Origin: CAYFJO01 sp964343305
Lineage (GTDB): Bacteria > Planctomycetota > Planctomycetia > Pirellulales > Pirellulaceae
Assembly: GCA_964343305.1 (NCBI GenBank)
Contig: CAYFJO010000058.1
Span: forward strand, 1-36,660
Length of the DNA: 36,660 nucleotides
Reading direction: 5' to 3'
In this document: piece by piece, positions 25,268 to 33,275 of the stretch
Numbering within the stretch: the first letter of the stretch is position 1
Layout of the letters: each line of letters starts with the position of its first letter
Translations under genes and position numbers: made by a program
Notes under the pieces: model-generated
What the model was told of the DNA's origin: nothing
Databases searched by the model: none
What the model saw: the letters and a program-made list of their open reading frames with translations, nothing else

Positions 25268-26560
25268 TCATGCAAATAGATCCACAATCGGTTGTCCCTG
25301 GTCCGTGATTGGGACTGGCCGGTCGCCGTCGTAGAGGTTTCTGCTGTAATCGACGCCAACGGCCGCACAAATTGTGGCAAAGAAATCTGGAACGCTGACT
25401 GGATGCGCGACAATCTTCTTGGCGATTTCGTCCGTTTCGCCAAATGCTCCGCGATGATTGAGGCCGCCGCCGGCCAGTACGCAACTGAACGCCGTACCCT
25501 GATGGCCGCGTCCGCCACCGCTGTCGAATTCCGGTGGGCGGCCGAATTCGGTGGTGATTACGATCAGCGTTTTGTCTAACAGTCGTTTCGCTTCGAGATC
25601 GGTGAGCAACGCGGTGACGGCCGTGTCCATTTCCTGAATCAACTTGTGCTGATTCAAAATACCCGCGTTGTGGACGTCCCAACCGATGCCGTTCAGGAAG
25701 TTGAGATTGTGGGATACTTCGATGAAGCGCACGCCGCGCTCGACAAGTCGGCGGCTGAGCAGGCACCGCTGTCCGAATTCGCCGCCGTATCGGTTTCGCA
25801 GGTCGGCCGGTTCGCGGTCGAGTTGAAAGACGCGCATAAATTCCGGGCCGCTCAGTTTCAAACTCTGTGCAATCGCCGCGTCGTAATCGAGCAGTCGTTG
25901 GTCGGTCGTAGGATCGGCGCTGCGTTTTAGAACGGAAAGTAATTCTTCTCGTCGCGATTGGCGCTTTGGTGTGATGCCATCAGGCCGCGTCAGTCCGGCC
26001 GGACCTTGGCTAGTGTCGGTCAGATAAAGGTAGCTGTCGCGCGTGCCGAGGAATCCTGGGCCACGGGTGATGTTTGGGTATCCGATCAGAACATAAGGCG
26101 GAGCGCCATCGTCGGCCGCGCCACGTTCATGCGCGATGATTGACCCCAACGATGGATACGTGATCGTTCCGCTGATCGGGCGACCGCTGTGCATGCGGTT
26201 CGTGGCCGCGGCGTGTTCGTCGATCACTTCGTGATGCACGCTGCGCACGGCAGTGACACGATCCATCAGCCGCGCGAGCTTCGGCAAGTGTTCACACACG
26301 CGCACGCCCGGGACAGTCGTCTCGATCGAATCGTAGTAGGAACCTGCCAGCTTCTTTTTCGGGTCACCTCTCCTTTTTGGATCGAATGTGTCGATCTGTC
26401 CCATGCCGCCGCCCAGCCAGATCGAGATCACATGTTCGGCTTTGCCACGCGGACTCTGAATTGGTTGTTCCGCGCGAATGCTCTTCGGCAGGACGAGTCC
26501 ACCTGCCGTGACGGCTGCGGTCGCCAACAGATCGCGGCGGGTCACGGTTGAATATCTCAT
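25268..26560 (-). CDS. DUF1501 family exported protein, divergent subtype
   Basis: 430 aa from the ATG at 26560 ('MRYSTVTRRDLLATAAVTAG', a twin-arginine signal). The longer frame to 26800 only runs through a palindromic repeat and the end of the previous gene. Landmarks: 'VISIWLGGGMGQIDTFDPK', 'HEVIDEHAAATNRMHSGRP', 'GIGWDVHNAG', 'VITTEFGRPPEFDSGGGRGH'. It differs from the two other minus-strand copies: 'TEFGRPP' for GEFGRTP and 'GRGHQGTAF' for 'GRDHWP'-like, and it is shorter. It follows the LamG-PSD1 protein at 26649, separated by 88 bases holding a palindromic repeat, and is probably its partner. Activity unknown. Confidence 0.87.
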   Translation of the reverse strand: MRYSTVTRRDLLATAAVTAGGLVLPKSIRAEQPIQSPRGKAEHVISIWLGGGMGQIDTFDPKRRGDPKKKLAGSYYDSIETTVPGVRVCEHLPKLARLMDRVTAVRSVHHEVIDEHAAATNRMHSGRPISGTITYPSLGSIIAHERGAADDGAPPYVLIGYPNITRGPGFLGTRDSYLYLTDTSQGPAGLTRPDGITPKRQSRREELLSVLKRSADPTTDQRLLDYDAAIAQSLKLSGPEFMRVFQLDREPADLRNRYGGEFGQRCLLSRRLVERGVRFIEVSHNLNFLNGIGWDVHNAGILNQHKLIQEMDTAVTALLTDLEAKRLLDKTLIVITTEFGRPPEFDSGGGRGHQGTAFSCVLAGGGLNHRGAFGETDEIAKKIVAHPVSVPDFFATICAAVGVDYSRNLYDGDRPVPITDQGQPIVDLFA

Positions 26561-26593
26561 GTCAATGTTTCCTAGGTTGAGTGCAATGAGTGT

Positions 26594-26642
26594 TGGAGTC
26601 CAGCCTTTAGGCTGACAAGCGCAGGCTAAAGCCTGTACTCCA
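26594..26642. repeat. Palindromic intergenic repeat, copy 1
   Basis: Two 21-base arms (26594-26614 and 26622-26642) are inverted copies with 18 of 21 positions matching, sharing TGGAGT at the ends and CTTTAG inside. The same element recurs at 33222-33268, also between a PSD1 gene and its DUF1501 partner. Confidence 0.8.
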
Positions 26643-26648
26643 GCTTCA

Positions 26649-29600
26649 TCAGGGCATCCACACAAATTCGCGGTGATTGACCAGGCTCCAGACAGCGTCT
26701 TCATAAGCAACGCGCCAACTCGGCAAAATACGTGGGTCCGGTGGCGGAGCTGCAAGGACGCGACGTTCGATTTCCAGTTGAATCTCATTAGCTTTTGCAC
26801 GCCCGTGGTTGAACCACGTCACCTGTGGCAGGGGCGGAAGCTTTTCAATGCGGGTGATCTTGTCGGTGGGAACCAGGCGGGTGCTAAAACCCTCGGCCAG
26901 TACGTGGACAAACGCCTTTTGTTCGTCCGGTCTTGGCAATCGGCTGAGGATGCGCAAGAACACCGTGTTAACGAGCGACTCCGGCGACGTGGCGGCGATC
27001 GCGAGTTCCGCCAGTTGGCTTTGATGCGACGCTCGCGTCAGCGTGACCGACAGTGTGCCGTTGGCAAGTACGCCTGGCTGCAAAATGTTAGGATCGGTCT
27101 CGCGCTCAGTAATCGGCATCTGCCGTGCGCCTGTCCAACCGAATGCTTCGAGCACATCGGCAACCGCGCGGGCTTTCGGCAGCGACAAACTCGGCCTGTC
27201 ACGCTCGTTCTTCAAATCGCCAAACATCCACGCACGCGTCGGACGACCGAGAGTCTGGCGACTGCCGAGCGGGCGTCGACCGTCATGCACGAACGTCAAC
27301 TCTTCAACATCGATCGGTTGGCCCGTAGCGTGGTGCAGCGAATCGACAATCTGCTCGGCCGTTAGACGACGACGTTCGGGCGCGTTGAAGAATCGCATCT
27401 TTGCCGACGCGTCGAGATTCTTCCCGACAGCCGCGCGCTGGTAGGTACTCGACGAAACAATCCGACGTACAACGTGACGAAAATCGTAATCGTGAGTGAT
27501 CAGTTCCTGAGCCAACCAGCCAAGCAGTTCCGGATGACTCGCGGTGTTGCCTTCCCAGTCATAAACCGGTTCGACAAGTCCCGCTCCGATCAACCTTTTC
27601 CAGATCCGGTTCACGATGACGCGCGAGAACCTTGTGTTCTGCGGAGCCGTGATCAGCGCCGCGAGTCGCTCGCGCGTATCGGTGGGTTTTTGCATGAGAC
27701 GGTCGATGTCCGCGCCATCGGCGGCACCCGTGACCGACGCGAACGGCCACTGCGGACTCACCGGCTGGTCGGGCTTGAGCGTTGCCTGAATCAGCGACTC
27801 GCGAGCCTTCTGCTTTTTGAAGAACGCGGCCGGCACGCGGCTAGTGACCGGAACGGTGACCGGCTTGCGGCTGAACATGGCGGCCAGCGAATAGAGGTCG
27901 CTCTGCATGGTGCTGTGATAAGGTGAATCGTGACAGCGGGCGCATTGCAACTCGATGCCAAGAAACGCCGACGCGACGATGTGCCCTTTCGCGGCAAACG
28001 GTGCGTCGTTTTCACCCGCCAACGCGAATCCCGCGCTGCCGCCTTCCGCCGCACCACCACGCATCATCAGCAATTCGGTGACCATCCGATCCAGCGGTTT
28101 GTTGTCACGCAGCGAGTCGTACAGGAACCAGCGGAATGGTCCCGTGCTGTTGAGCGACGCGTTGAGCAGCGACGGATTCTCCGCCAGTAAATCAAGCCAG
28201 AAGCTCATCCATTGATCGGCGAAACGTTCATCTTTGAGCAGGTCATTGATGAGTGTTTGTCGCCTTTCGCTTCTCCGCGAAAGTAGCCTCTCGGCGTCGC
28301 GCATCTTTCGCGGAGCGAAAGGCGACTTTCCAAGAAACGCTTGCGCTTCAGCGGCCGTTGGTGGAATACCGACCGTGTCCAAGTAGATGCGACGCAGGAA
28401 CGCTTCGTCGCTAATGACCGACGAAAACGCCACGTCGGATTTGGCCAACGGTGGCGCGGGCCACGCCGCACCCGACTTCACCCATTGCTCGAGCAGTTTG
28501 ATTTGTTCCATACCGAGTCCCTCATCCGTCGGCGGCATGCGCACATCTTCGTCATCGCTGCGGATGCGTGCGATCAGTTCGCTGGCTTCGACGTTGCCTG
28601 GCACAACTGCGGGAATTTCTGCATCACCAGCCTTGAGTGCCGCTTCGCGCGAGTCGAGTTTCAAGCCGCCCTTGTCTTTTTCGCCGTGGCAACGGAAGCA
28701 ATGCTCGCGCAGGATCGGCAGGACTTTGCCGTGGAAGTGTCCGGCCTGTCGCGCGTCGGCGCCTGATGAAGCGGCGATGGCGCGCTCGATCTTCGTGGCG
28801 ATGAAGGCGTCGATTGGATGGGTGTTTGTAGGACGGGCACTCTTGCCCGTCTTTGTGTTCCTAACGGGCAGGAGTGCCCGTCCTACATTTGGAATCACCG
28901 GCGACGGATTCTCCTTCGCCCACGCGCGTGCAACGTCATGGCGTTTTTGCCAGAAGTCACTCTGTGACGTGGCAGCGCGGCGGCGTCTTTCGTCGTCGAA
29001 TTGTGCAAGCGATTTTTCAATCCGCGACAACGCCGGTTCGATGGCCGCGTCGGTCAGCGGCAATCGCTTTGAACTTGCACCGAGCAGATCATACGACTTT
29101 CCGTCTGCTGTCAACATTGCGACACAGACTTCACCTGTTTCCGTACGGTGACCACTGCCGCCTACGACGAGTTCCAATACAACGTGCGACTTGCCGTTCG
29201 TGTTCGGTTCGATCGTTGCCTCGCCAAAAACTTCCTGTTGGTGGTATCCGTGAGGTCTCATGCCGGCGAGCGGTGGTTCGGCAACGGGTGTGACGGGTTC
29301 CTCGCCGTCCGGCGGGCGTTTCGTGATCGGTTTTGTTTGTGCAACGACCTTGCCGTCGATCCACAAGCGGCCCAGCGCGCGGGCACGCATCATGAAGCGA
29401 TGCGTTCCGGCCGGAAGTTCCACATCGCCGGCCATTCTCAGCAGCACGGGAGCACTCCAGGCGGAACGAATGCCCCACGAGTCGTACTGCAACGGAACTC
29501 GCGGAAGCAGAAATGTGTCGCCGATCCATCGCGCGGACTCAGCGGGCCATTGTTCGCCTTCGTTCAGCCAGCGATCGTGCGTGGGCAGACCGGCGCACAA

Positions 29601-30422
29601 CTGCACCAACACATGGCCGTCCGGAACGTCGGCCAGTGCGGGCATGACTTCCGGCTGAGGTTTTACGACGCGCGGTTTGCCGACTCGATGAAAACGTGCG
29701 GCCACGACCTTGTCGTCGAGCACGGTGCGGTGAATTGCGATCGCGTCGAGCAGCCCTTCAAAACTGTTGCCGATGCGAATCTCATCGTCATCGACGACCG
29801 GGGGCTCTTTCGTCTCGCCGCCATAACTCCATGTGCCGTCGGTTGGTTTGCCGTTGACCCATCCGTGAATCGATTTCGGATCGCCGAAGCGATACGACAC
29901 GGCGATGTGATGCCAACCCGTGGCGACGGGAAGACCTTTGTTCGAATCCCAGCGATGCCAGTGTTTGTCGCTGCTCGACAGCCTTGTTGCAAAAAGAAAA
30001 CTGAGTCGCGCTTCGCCCTTCACACCGACCACGCGCAGCGACCAGTTCTGGTTGTCGCGCGTAAACTGTGGCGAACCTGTTCGGCCCTTGCCAACGATGT
30101 ACCTGATCTGTCCTTCGCGGATGCTGGACGGATTGACCCACGCTTCGATCGTGATCGCGTCGCCGTTGGTGAAGTCGAAGTCGCTGTCCGGCCCCGTATC
30201 GGGTACGGACAAGTAGGCGCTGGCGTCGACGCGCACGGCCGTGTTGTTGGCGGCCATATCGGGAAACTCCGGCGGTCGTGGTCCGGCCTGATCTCGCTGG
30301 ACGTTGCCTTTGGCTGAGAGCGGTGTGGCTTCTTCCGTGCCAAAGTCCCATCGTGCGACCGGCCCAGAGTCGTCGGCCGACGTGAGTGCTAACAGAGAAG
30401 CAAGAATCGTTCGGTAAATCAT
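26649..30422 (-). CDS. LamG-PSD1-DUF1549-DUF1553 exported protein
   Basis: 1257 aa; AGGA lies 9 bases before the ATG. Signal peptide about 1-16. Residues about 45-240 form a LamG/concanavalin-like lectin domain ('ITIEAWVNPSSIREGQIRYI', 'GWHHIAVSYRF', 'LLDAIAIHRTVLDD'). A region of unknown fold follows (280-440), then a helical segment, PSD1 c-haem at C575-F-R-C578-H579 with 'DVRMPPTDEG', DUF1549 (about 665-900) with a second C-x-x-C-H in 'LQCARCHDSPYHS', where the usual HKFD is lost, and DUF1553 (about 940-1255), ending 'VNHREFVWMP'. Two palindromic repeats are translated within it: 'NVGRALLPVRNTKTGKSARP' just before PSD1 and 'KSPFAPRKMRDAERLLSRRS' in DUF1549. The lectin domain suggests attachment to polysaccharide. 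Partner DUF1501 gene follows. Confidence 0.88.
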   Translation of the reverse strand: MIYRTILASLLALTSADDSGPVARWDFGTEEATPLSAKGNVQRDQAGPRPPEFPDMAANNTAVRVDASAYLSVPDTGPDSDFDFTNGDAITIEAWVNPSSIREGQIRYIVGKGRTGSPQFTRDNQNWSLRVVGVKGEARLSFLFATRLSSSDKHWHRWDSNKGLPVATGWHHIAVSYRFGDPKSIHGWVNGKPTDGTWSYGGETKEPPVVDDDEIRIGNSFEGLLDAIAIHRTVLDDKVVAARFHRVGKPRVVKPQPEVMPALADVPDGHVLVQLCAGLPTHDRWLNEGEQWPAESARWIGDTFLLPRVPLQYDSWGIRSAWSAPVLLRMAGDVELPAGTHRFMMRARALGRLWIDGKVVAQTKPITKRPPDGEEPVTPVAEPPLAGMRPHGYHQQEVFGEATIEPNTNGKSHVVLELVVGGSGHRTETGEVCVAMLTADGKSYDLLGASSKRLPLTDAAIEPALSRIEKSLAQFDDERRRRAATSQSDFWQKRHDVARAWAKENPSPVIPNVGRALLPVRNTKTGKSARPTNTHPIDAFIATKIERAIAASSGADARQAGHFHGKVLPILREHCFRCHGEKDKGGLKLDSREAALKAGDAEIPAVVPGNVEASELIARIRSDDEDVRMPPTDEGLGMEQIKLLEQWVKSGAAWPAPPLAKSDVAFSSVISDEAFLRRIYLDTVGIPPTAAEAQAFLGKSPFAPRKMRDAERLLSRRSERRQTLINDLLKDERFADQWMSFWLDLLAENPSLLNASLNSTGPFRWFLYDSLRDNKPLDRMVTELLMMRGGAAEGGSAGFALAGENDAPFAAKGHIVASAFLGIELQCARCHDSPYHSTMQSDLYSLAAMFSRKPVTVPVTSRVPAAFFKKQKARESLIQATLKPDQPVSPQWPFASVTGAADGADIDRLMQKPTDTRERLAALITAPQNTRFSRVIVNRIWKRLIGAGLVEPVYDWEGNTASHPELLGWLAQELITHDYDFRHVVRRIVSSSTYQRAAVGKNLDASAKMRFFNAPERRRLTAEQIVDSLHHATGQPIDVEELTFVHDGRRPLGSRQTLGRPTRAWMFGDLKNERDRPSLSLPKARAVADVLEAFGWTGARQMPITERETDPNILQPGVLANGTLSVTLTRASHQSQLAELAIAATSPESLVNTVFLRILSRLPRPDEQKAFVHVLAEGFSTRLVPTDKITRIEKLPPLPQVTWFNHGRAKANEIQLEIERRVLAAPPPDPRILPSWRVAYEDAVWSLVNHREFVWMP
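28259..28326. repeat. In-frame palindromic repeat inside the LamG-PSD1 gene
   Basis: Arms 28259-28283 and 28305-28326 are inverted copies sharing CTTTCGC and CGCGAAAG. The match is perfect over 22 bases except for a 3-base bulge (TTC at 28271-28273) in the first arm. Translated on the minus strand it gives 'KSPFAPRKMRDAERLLSRRS', which interrupts the normal DUF1549 sequence between 'AEAQAFLG' and 'RRQTLINDLL'. Confidence 0.8.
28828..28886. repeat. In-frame palindromic repeat inside the LamG-PSD1 gene
   Basis: 23-base arms 28828-28850 and 28864-28886 are inverted copies with one mismatch, starting GTAGGACGGGCACTC, around a 13-base loop. It is translated as 'VGRALLPVRNTKTGKSARPT', between a helical linker and the PSD1 domain, where extra sequence is tolerated. 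Confidence 0.85.
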
Positions 30423-30435
30423 GCGGTTTATTCCT

Positions 30436-30452
30436 ACGTAGAGTCGCTACGT
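30436..30452. repeat. Short hairpin overlapping the pyruvyl transferase stop codon
   Basis: ACGTAG (30436-30441) and CTACGT (30447-30452) are inverted around AGTCG. The second arm contains the TAG stop of the minus-strand gene ending at 30447. It separates that stop from the next gene start (30422) by only 24 bases. A weak terminator or repeat remnant; no T-run follows. Confidence 0.35.
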
Positions 30453-31724
30453 TGAAGCGAGGTATTTGTCTAGCTCGGCCATGGTTTCCTGCTGTCGTTT
30501 TTGAACAAGCGCACGCGATTGGTCGACTCTGGCCTTCGCAGCCTGCGGCTCCTTTGCCATCGAAAGGACGGCGGGCACAATACGTTCGTGATCTCTCGGT
30601 TTATCGAGGTCGAAAAGCCATTCACCGAGCCCGATGTCGCGCCACATGAATCCTTTGCTGGTCTGCTCCTTGAAGCGACATACGATCGCCGGAATGCCGT
30701 TGCCCAGCGCCATGATCGGTGAATGCATTTCGCTGCCGAACAGGCCCGCGCTGCGGACGTACGTGCTGAGTGCTTCGTCCGTCAACCAGAATTTCTCGCG
30801 CCAGACAACACGCTTCTTCACATCGGCCGGCAGTTTGTCGAGGAACATTTCTTTGCCGACTGCCATCTGCGTCATGTCTTCGGGGCAAAGCAACACCTTC
30901 AACGGCGTCTCGCGCACAACGGCGATGATCGCGTCGCGGAGTGCCCAATGGTCGTGTTCTTTCATCTTCTCGTTGTAGGCATGCCGCTTTGGATCGCTCG
31001 CTCGCTTCTTTTCGGGAATGGTCCAGTAAGGCGTGTAGCGGAGTCGCGACAGGCAGCAGAGAAATCTTCCTTCTTCAAGATCGTTCGCTTTAAGAAACGC
31101 GGCGGCTCGCTCGTCGTTTCGCAGATCACACGCGAATGCACCATCAGGCCCGAACTCCATCATGGGGCAGGTCACGCCCTGCTTCTTGGCGACTCCCAGC
31201 GAGACGGAATCGCGAAAGTAAACGAACTTTGCCTGACTAAGCAGAGCGGTCCGGTCGGCATCGAAGAACGAGCCGTACGTGATGCCGTACACGCCGAACG
31301 GCTTGCCAATGTGCTTGACCCACGCGGCCACGTCTTTGGCGGCGACCAGCGACGGCCCTGAACCGTGCAATAAGAAGTCGGTCCACTCAATAGCATCTGC
31401 GAGCCCCGCGTTCGATGCCTTGCCATCACTGTTGATCCGCCCTTTGACGACTTTCAGTTTCGGAAAACGACGCTTCTCCATCGTGGCGACTTCGTCTGAG
31501 AAATCATAGGATGCCCATAGAATGACCTCGGCATTCGGGATGTGCTTTTCAATCAGTGCCAGCACGCCAGGTGTATGAGCGATGTCGCCGATGTTAACGA
31601 CCTGCCAAGACGACCGCAGCAAGATGCGCGGCGACCGACCATCTGCTGCACGTGCCGAAGCAGCGATCAGGCTCGCCAGGGACGCCTGCAGAAGTTGACG
31701 ACGATTCATGTGTGTGCGGTTCAT
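30447..31724 (-). CDS. Polysaccharide pyruvyl transferase family protein
   Basis: 425 aa from the ATG at 31724, the first after the palindromic repeat at 31728-31785. An alternative is the ATG at 31709 ('MNRRQLLQASLASLIAASAR'); neither has a clear Shine-Dalgarno. The frame extends to 31775 through the repeat, which I reject. 'NRRQLLQASLASLIAASARA' resembles a Tat signal, unusual for this family, so the enzyme may act outside the cytoplasm. Family landmarks: 'VNIGDIAHTPGVLALIEKHI' (donor-side loop), 'HGSGPSLVAAKDVAAW', 'YVRSAGLFGSEMHSPIMALG' (typical of PF04230), 'GIPAIVCRFKEQTSKGFMW'. Known members add pyruvate ketals to sugars. It stands between a PSD1/DUF1501 pair and the LamG-PSD1 gene, linking the block to polysaccharide. 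Confidence 0.8.
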   Translation of the reverse strand: MNRTHMNRRQLLQASLASLIAASARAADGRSPRILLRSSWQVVNIGDIAHTPGVLALIEKHIPNAEVILWASYDFSDEVATMEKRRFPKLKVVKGRINSDGKASNAGLADAIEWTDFLLHGSGPSLVAAKDVAAWVKHIGKPFGVYGITYGSFFDADRTALLSQAKFVYFRDSVSLGVAKKQGVTCPMMEFGPDGAFACDLRNDERAAAFLKANDLEEGRFLCCLSRLRYTPYWTIPEKKRASDPKRHAYNEKMKEHDHWALRDAIIAVVRETPLKVLLCPEDMTQMAVGKEMFLDKLPADVKKRVVWREKFWLTDEALSTYVRSAGLFGSEMHSPIMALGNGIPAIVCRFKEQTSKGFMWRDIGLGEWLFDLDKPRDHERIVPAVLSMAKEPQAAKARVDQSRALVQKRQQETMAELDKYLAST

Positions 31725-31727
31725 GTT

Positions 31728-31785
31728 GTAGGACGGATTGCTAATCCGTATGTCGTGGTTTGGACGGAATGGCATTCTGTCCTAC
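31728..31785. repeat. Palindromic repeat between DUF1501 and pyruvyl transferase genes
   Basis: Arms 31728-31748 and 31765-31785 are imperfect inverted copies (17 of 21 positions), both beginning GTAGGAC when read inward. The left arm matches the repeat at 34653-34676. The right arm contributes the TAG stop (31784-31782) of the DUF1501 gene, and the left end lies three bases before the pyruvyl transferase ATG. Confidence 0.75.
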
Positions 31786-33203
31786 GTAGACATGATCTCT
31801 CTGAAAAACTCTCCTTCATCCACGTCAACCCGTTCGGGGCGGCCTTTGTGCATGTAGATGACCTTGGTGTGATCGATGCCGAGCAGACCCATGATCGTGG
31901 CGTGGATGTCGTGGACGTGAAGTTTGTCTGCGACGGCGTACAGGCCGAGGTCATCCGTGGCGCCGATCGTTTGACCGGCTTTCACGCCGCCGCCGGCCAT
32001 CCACATCGTAAAGCCGGTCGGGTTGTGGTCGCGGCCCGTACCTTTTTCGCTCATCGGCGTGCGGCCGAACTCTCCACCCCAAACGACGAGCGTGTCGTCG
32101 AGCAGTCCGCGCTGTTTCAGGTCGGCGATCAGACCCGCGATCGGCTTGTCCACACCTTTACATAGACGCGAGTGGTTCCCTTCGATGTTGCTGTGGCTGT
32201 CCCACTTGCTGCCAGCGCCGGAATAAAGCTGAACGAAACGAACGCCACGCTCGACCAGCCGCCGCGCCAACAAACACTGACGCCCATAAACCTCAGTCTC
32301 CTTTTGATCGATGCCGTACAGTTCCTTCACGTGTTCCGGTTCGTGGTCCAAGTCGATCGCGTCGGGCGCGTCGGCCTGCATGCGTGCAGCCAGTTCGTAA
32401 CTGCCGATGCGCGCTTCCAGTTCGGAGTTGGATTCGCGACCGGCGTAGTGGCGCCGGTTGAGTCGGTTGATGAAATCGAGCTTGCGTTGTTGTTGCTGCG
32501 CCGAGACTCCGCTGGGGTTGTTCAGGTTGCGGAGCGGTTCGGCGCCGGTCTCGAACAACACACCTTGATGACTGGATGGCATGAAGCCTGAGCCCCAAGC
32601 GCGGGCCCCGTTGACGACCATCGAGTTGCTGTCCTTCATCACGACAAAGGTTGGAAGACTTTCGGTTGGCGTGCCGAGTCCATATGAAACCCATGCGCCG
32701 AGAGAGGGCCGACCGCCGAACACGGCGCCTGTGTTCATCTGGCAGACGCCGCCGGCGTGATTGATGCCGTCGGAAACGCAGGAGTGGATCACGCAGAGTT
32801 CGTCGGCGATGCCGTGGTGATGCGGTAGCCAGTCGGAAATCCAAATTCCGCTTTCCCCGCACTGGGCCCACTTGCGTTTGCATTCCAAGATCGGCGAATT
32901 GACCTCGCCCATCGCGGTGACCGGACGCGGGAAACTGTCCGGCAACGTTTGTCCGGCCAGCTTGTTGATCGCCGGCTTTCGGTCGAACAAGTCGAGGTGG
33001 CTGGGACCGCCTTCCATGAACAACCAGATGATATTTTTCGCCTTGCCGATTCGTTGCGGAATCTGCTTCGCCGCTGGGTTTTCGGGCCTGTCGGCGAACA
33101 GTGATTGTCCGCTGAGCGCGGCAAACGCCAACGCACCGAACCCGCCACCGGCGCTGCAGAGGAATTCACGTCGCGAATTGGGTTGATCAACTTGGTTGCA
33201 CAT
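31782..33203 (-). CDS. DUF1501 family exported protein
   Basis: 473 aa. Twin-arginine signal at about 9-33 ('NSRREFLCSAGGGFGALAFA'). Family landmarks: 'NIIWLFMEGGPSHLDLFDRK', 'AGGVCQMNTGAVFGGRPSLG', 'SKWDSHSNIEGNHSRLCKG', 'VVWGGEFGRTPMSEKGTGRD' and 'FTMWMAGGGVKAGQTIGATD', all intact. It follows the PSD1 protein at 33276 with a 72-base gap containing a palindromic repeat and is most likely its partner. The last codons read 'REIMST' and then TAG supplied by the arm of the repeat at 31728-31785. Biochemical activity of DUF1501 is unproven. Confidence 0.9.
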   Translation of the reverse strand: MCNQVDQPNSRREFLCSAGGGFGALAFAALSGQSLFADRPENPAAKQIPQRIGKAKNIIWLFMEGGPSHLDLFDRKPAINKLAGQTLPDSFPRPVTAMGEVNSPILECKRKWAQCGESGIWISDWLPHHHGIADELCVIHSCVSDGINHAGGVCQMNTGAVFGGRPSLGAWVSYGLGTPTESLPTFVVMKDSNSMVVNGARAWGSGFMPSSHQGVLFETGAEPLRNLNNPSGVSAQQQQRKLDFINRLNRRHYAGRESNSELEARIGSYELAARMQADAPDAIDLDHEPEHVKELYGIDQKETEVYGRQCLLARRLVERGVRFVQLYSGAGSKWDSHSNIEGNHSRLCKGVDKPIAGLIADLKQRGLLDDTLVVWGGEFGRTPMSEKGTGRDHNPTGFTMWMAGGGVKAGQTIGATDDLGLYAVADKLHVHDIHATIMGLLGIDHTKVIYMHKGRPERVDVDEGEFFREIMST

Positions 33204-33221
33204 GGTTTGTTCCGTGTTGGT

Positions 33222-33268
33222 TGGAGTACGCCTTTAGGCTGAAAAAGCAGGCTGAAGCCTGTACTCCA
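33222..33268. repeat. Palindromic intergenic repeat, copy 2
   Basis: Arms 33222-33241 and 33248-33268 are near-perfect inverted copies, with TGGAGTAC at the outer end and a 6-base loop. It is the same element as 26594-26642 and lies in the same context, between the PSD1 gene and the DUF1501 gene. Confidence 0.8.
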
Positions 33269-33275
33269 GCGCGAT

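Noticed and set aside
26561..26800. 80-codon N-terminal extension of the DUF1501 protein
   Set aside because: It runs through a palindromic repeat and the end of the preceding gene; the Tat signal starts at 26560.
29148..30317. 389-codon plus-strand open frame opposite the LamG domain
   Set aside because: It is antisense to a convincing exported protein and has no domain or ribosome site.
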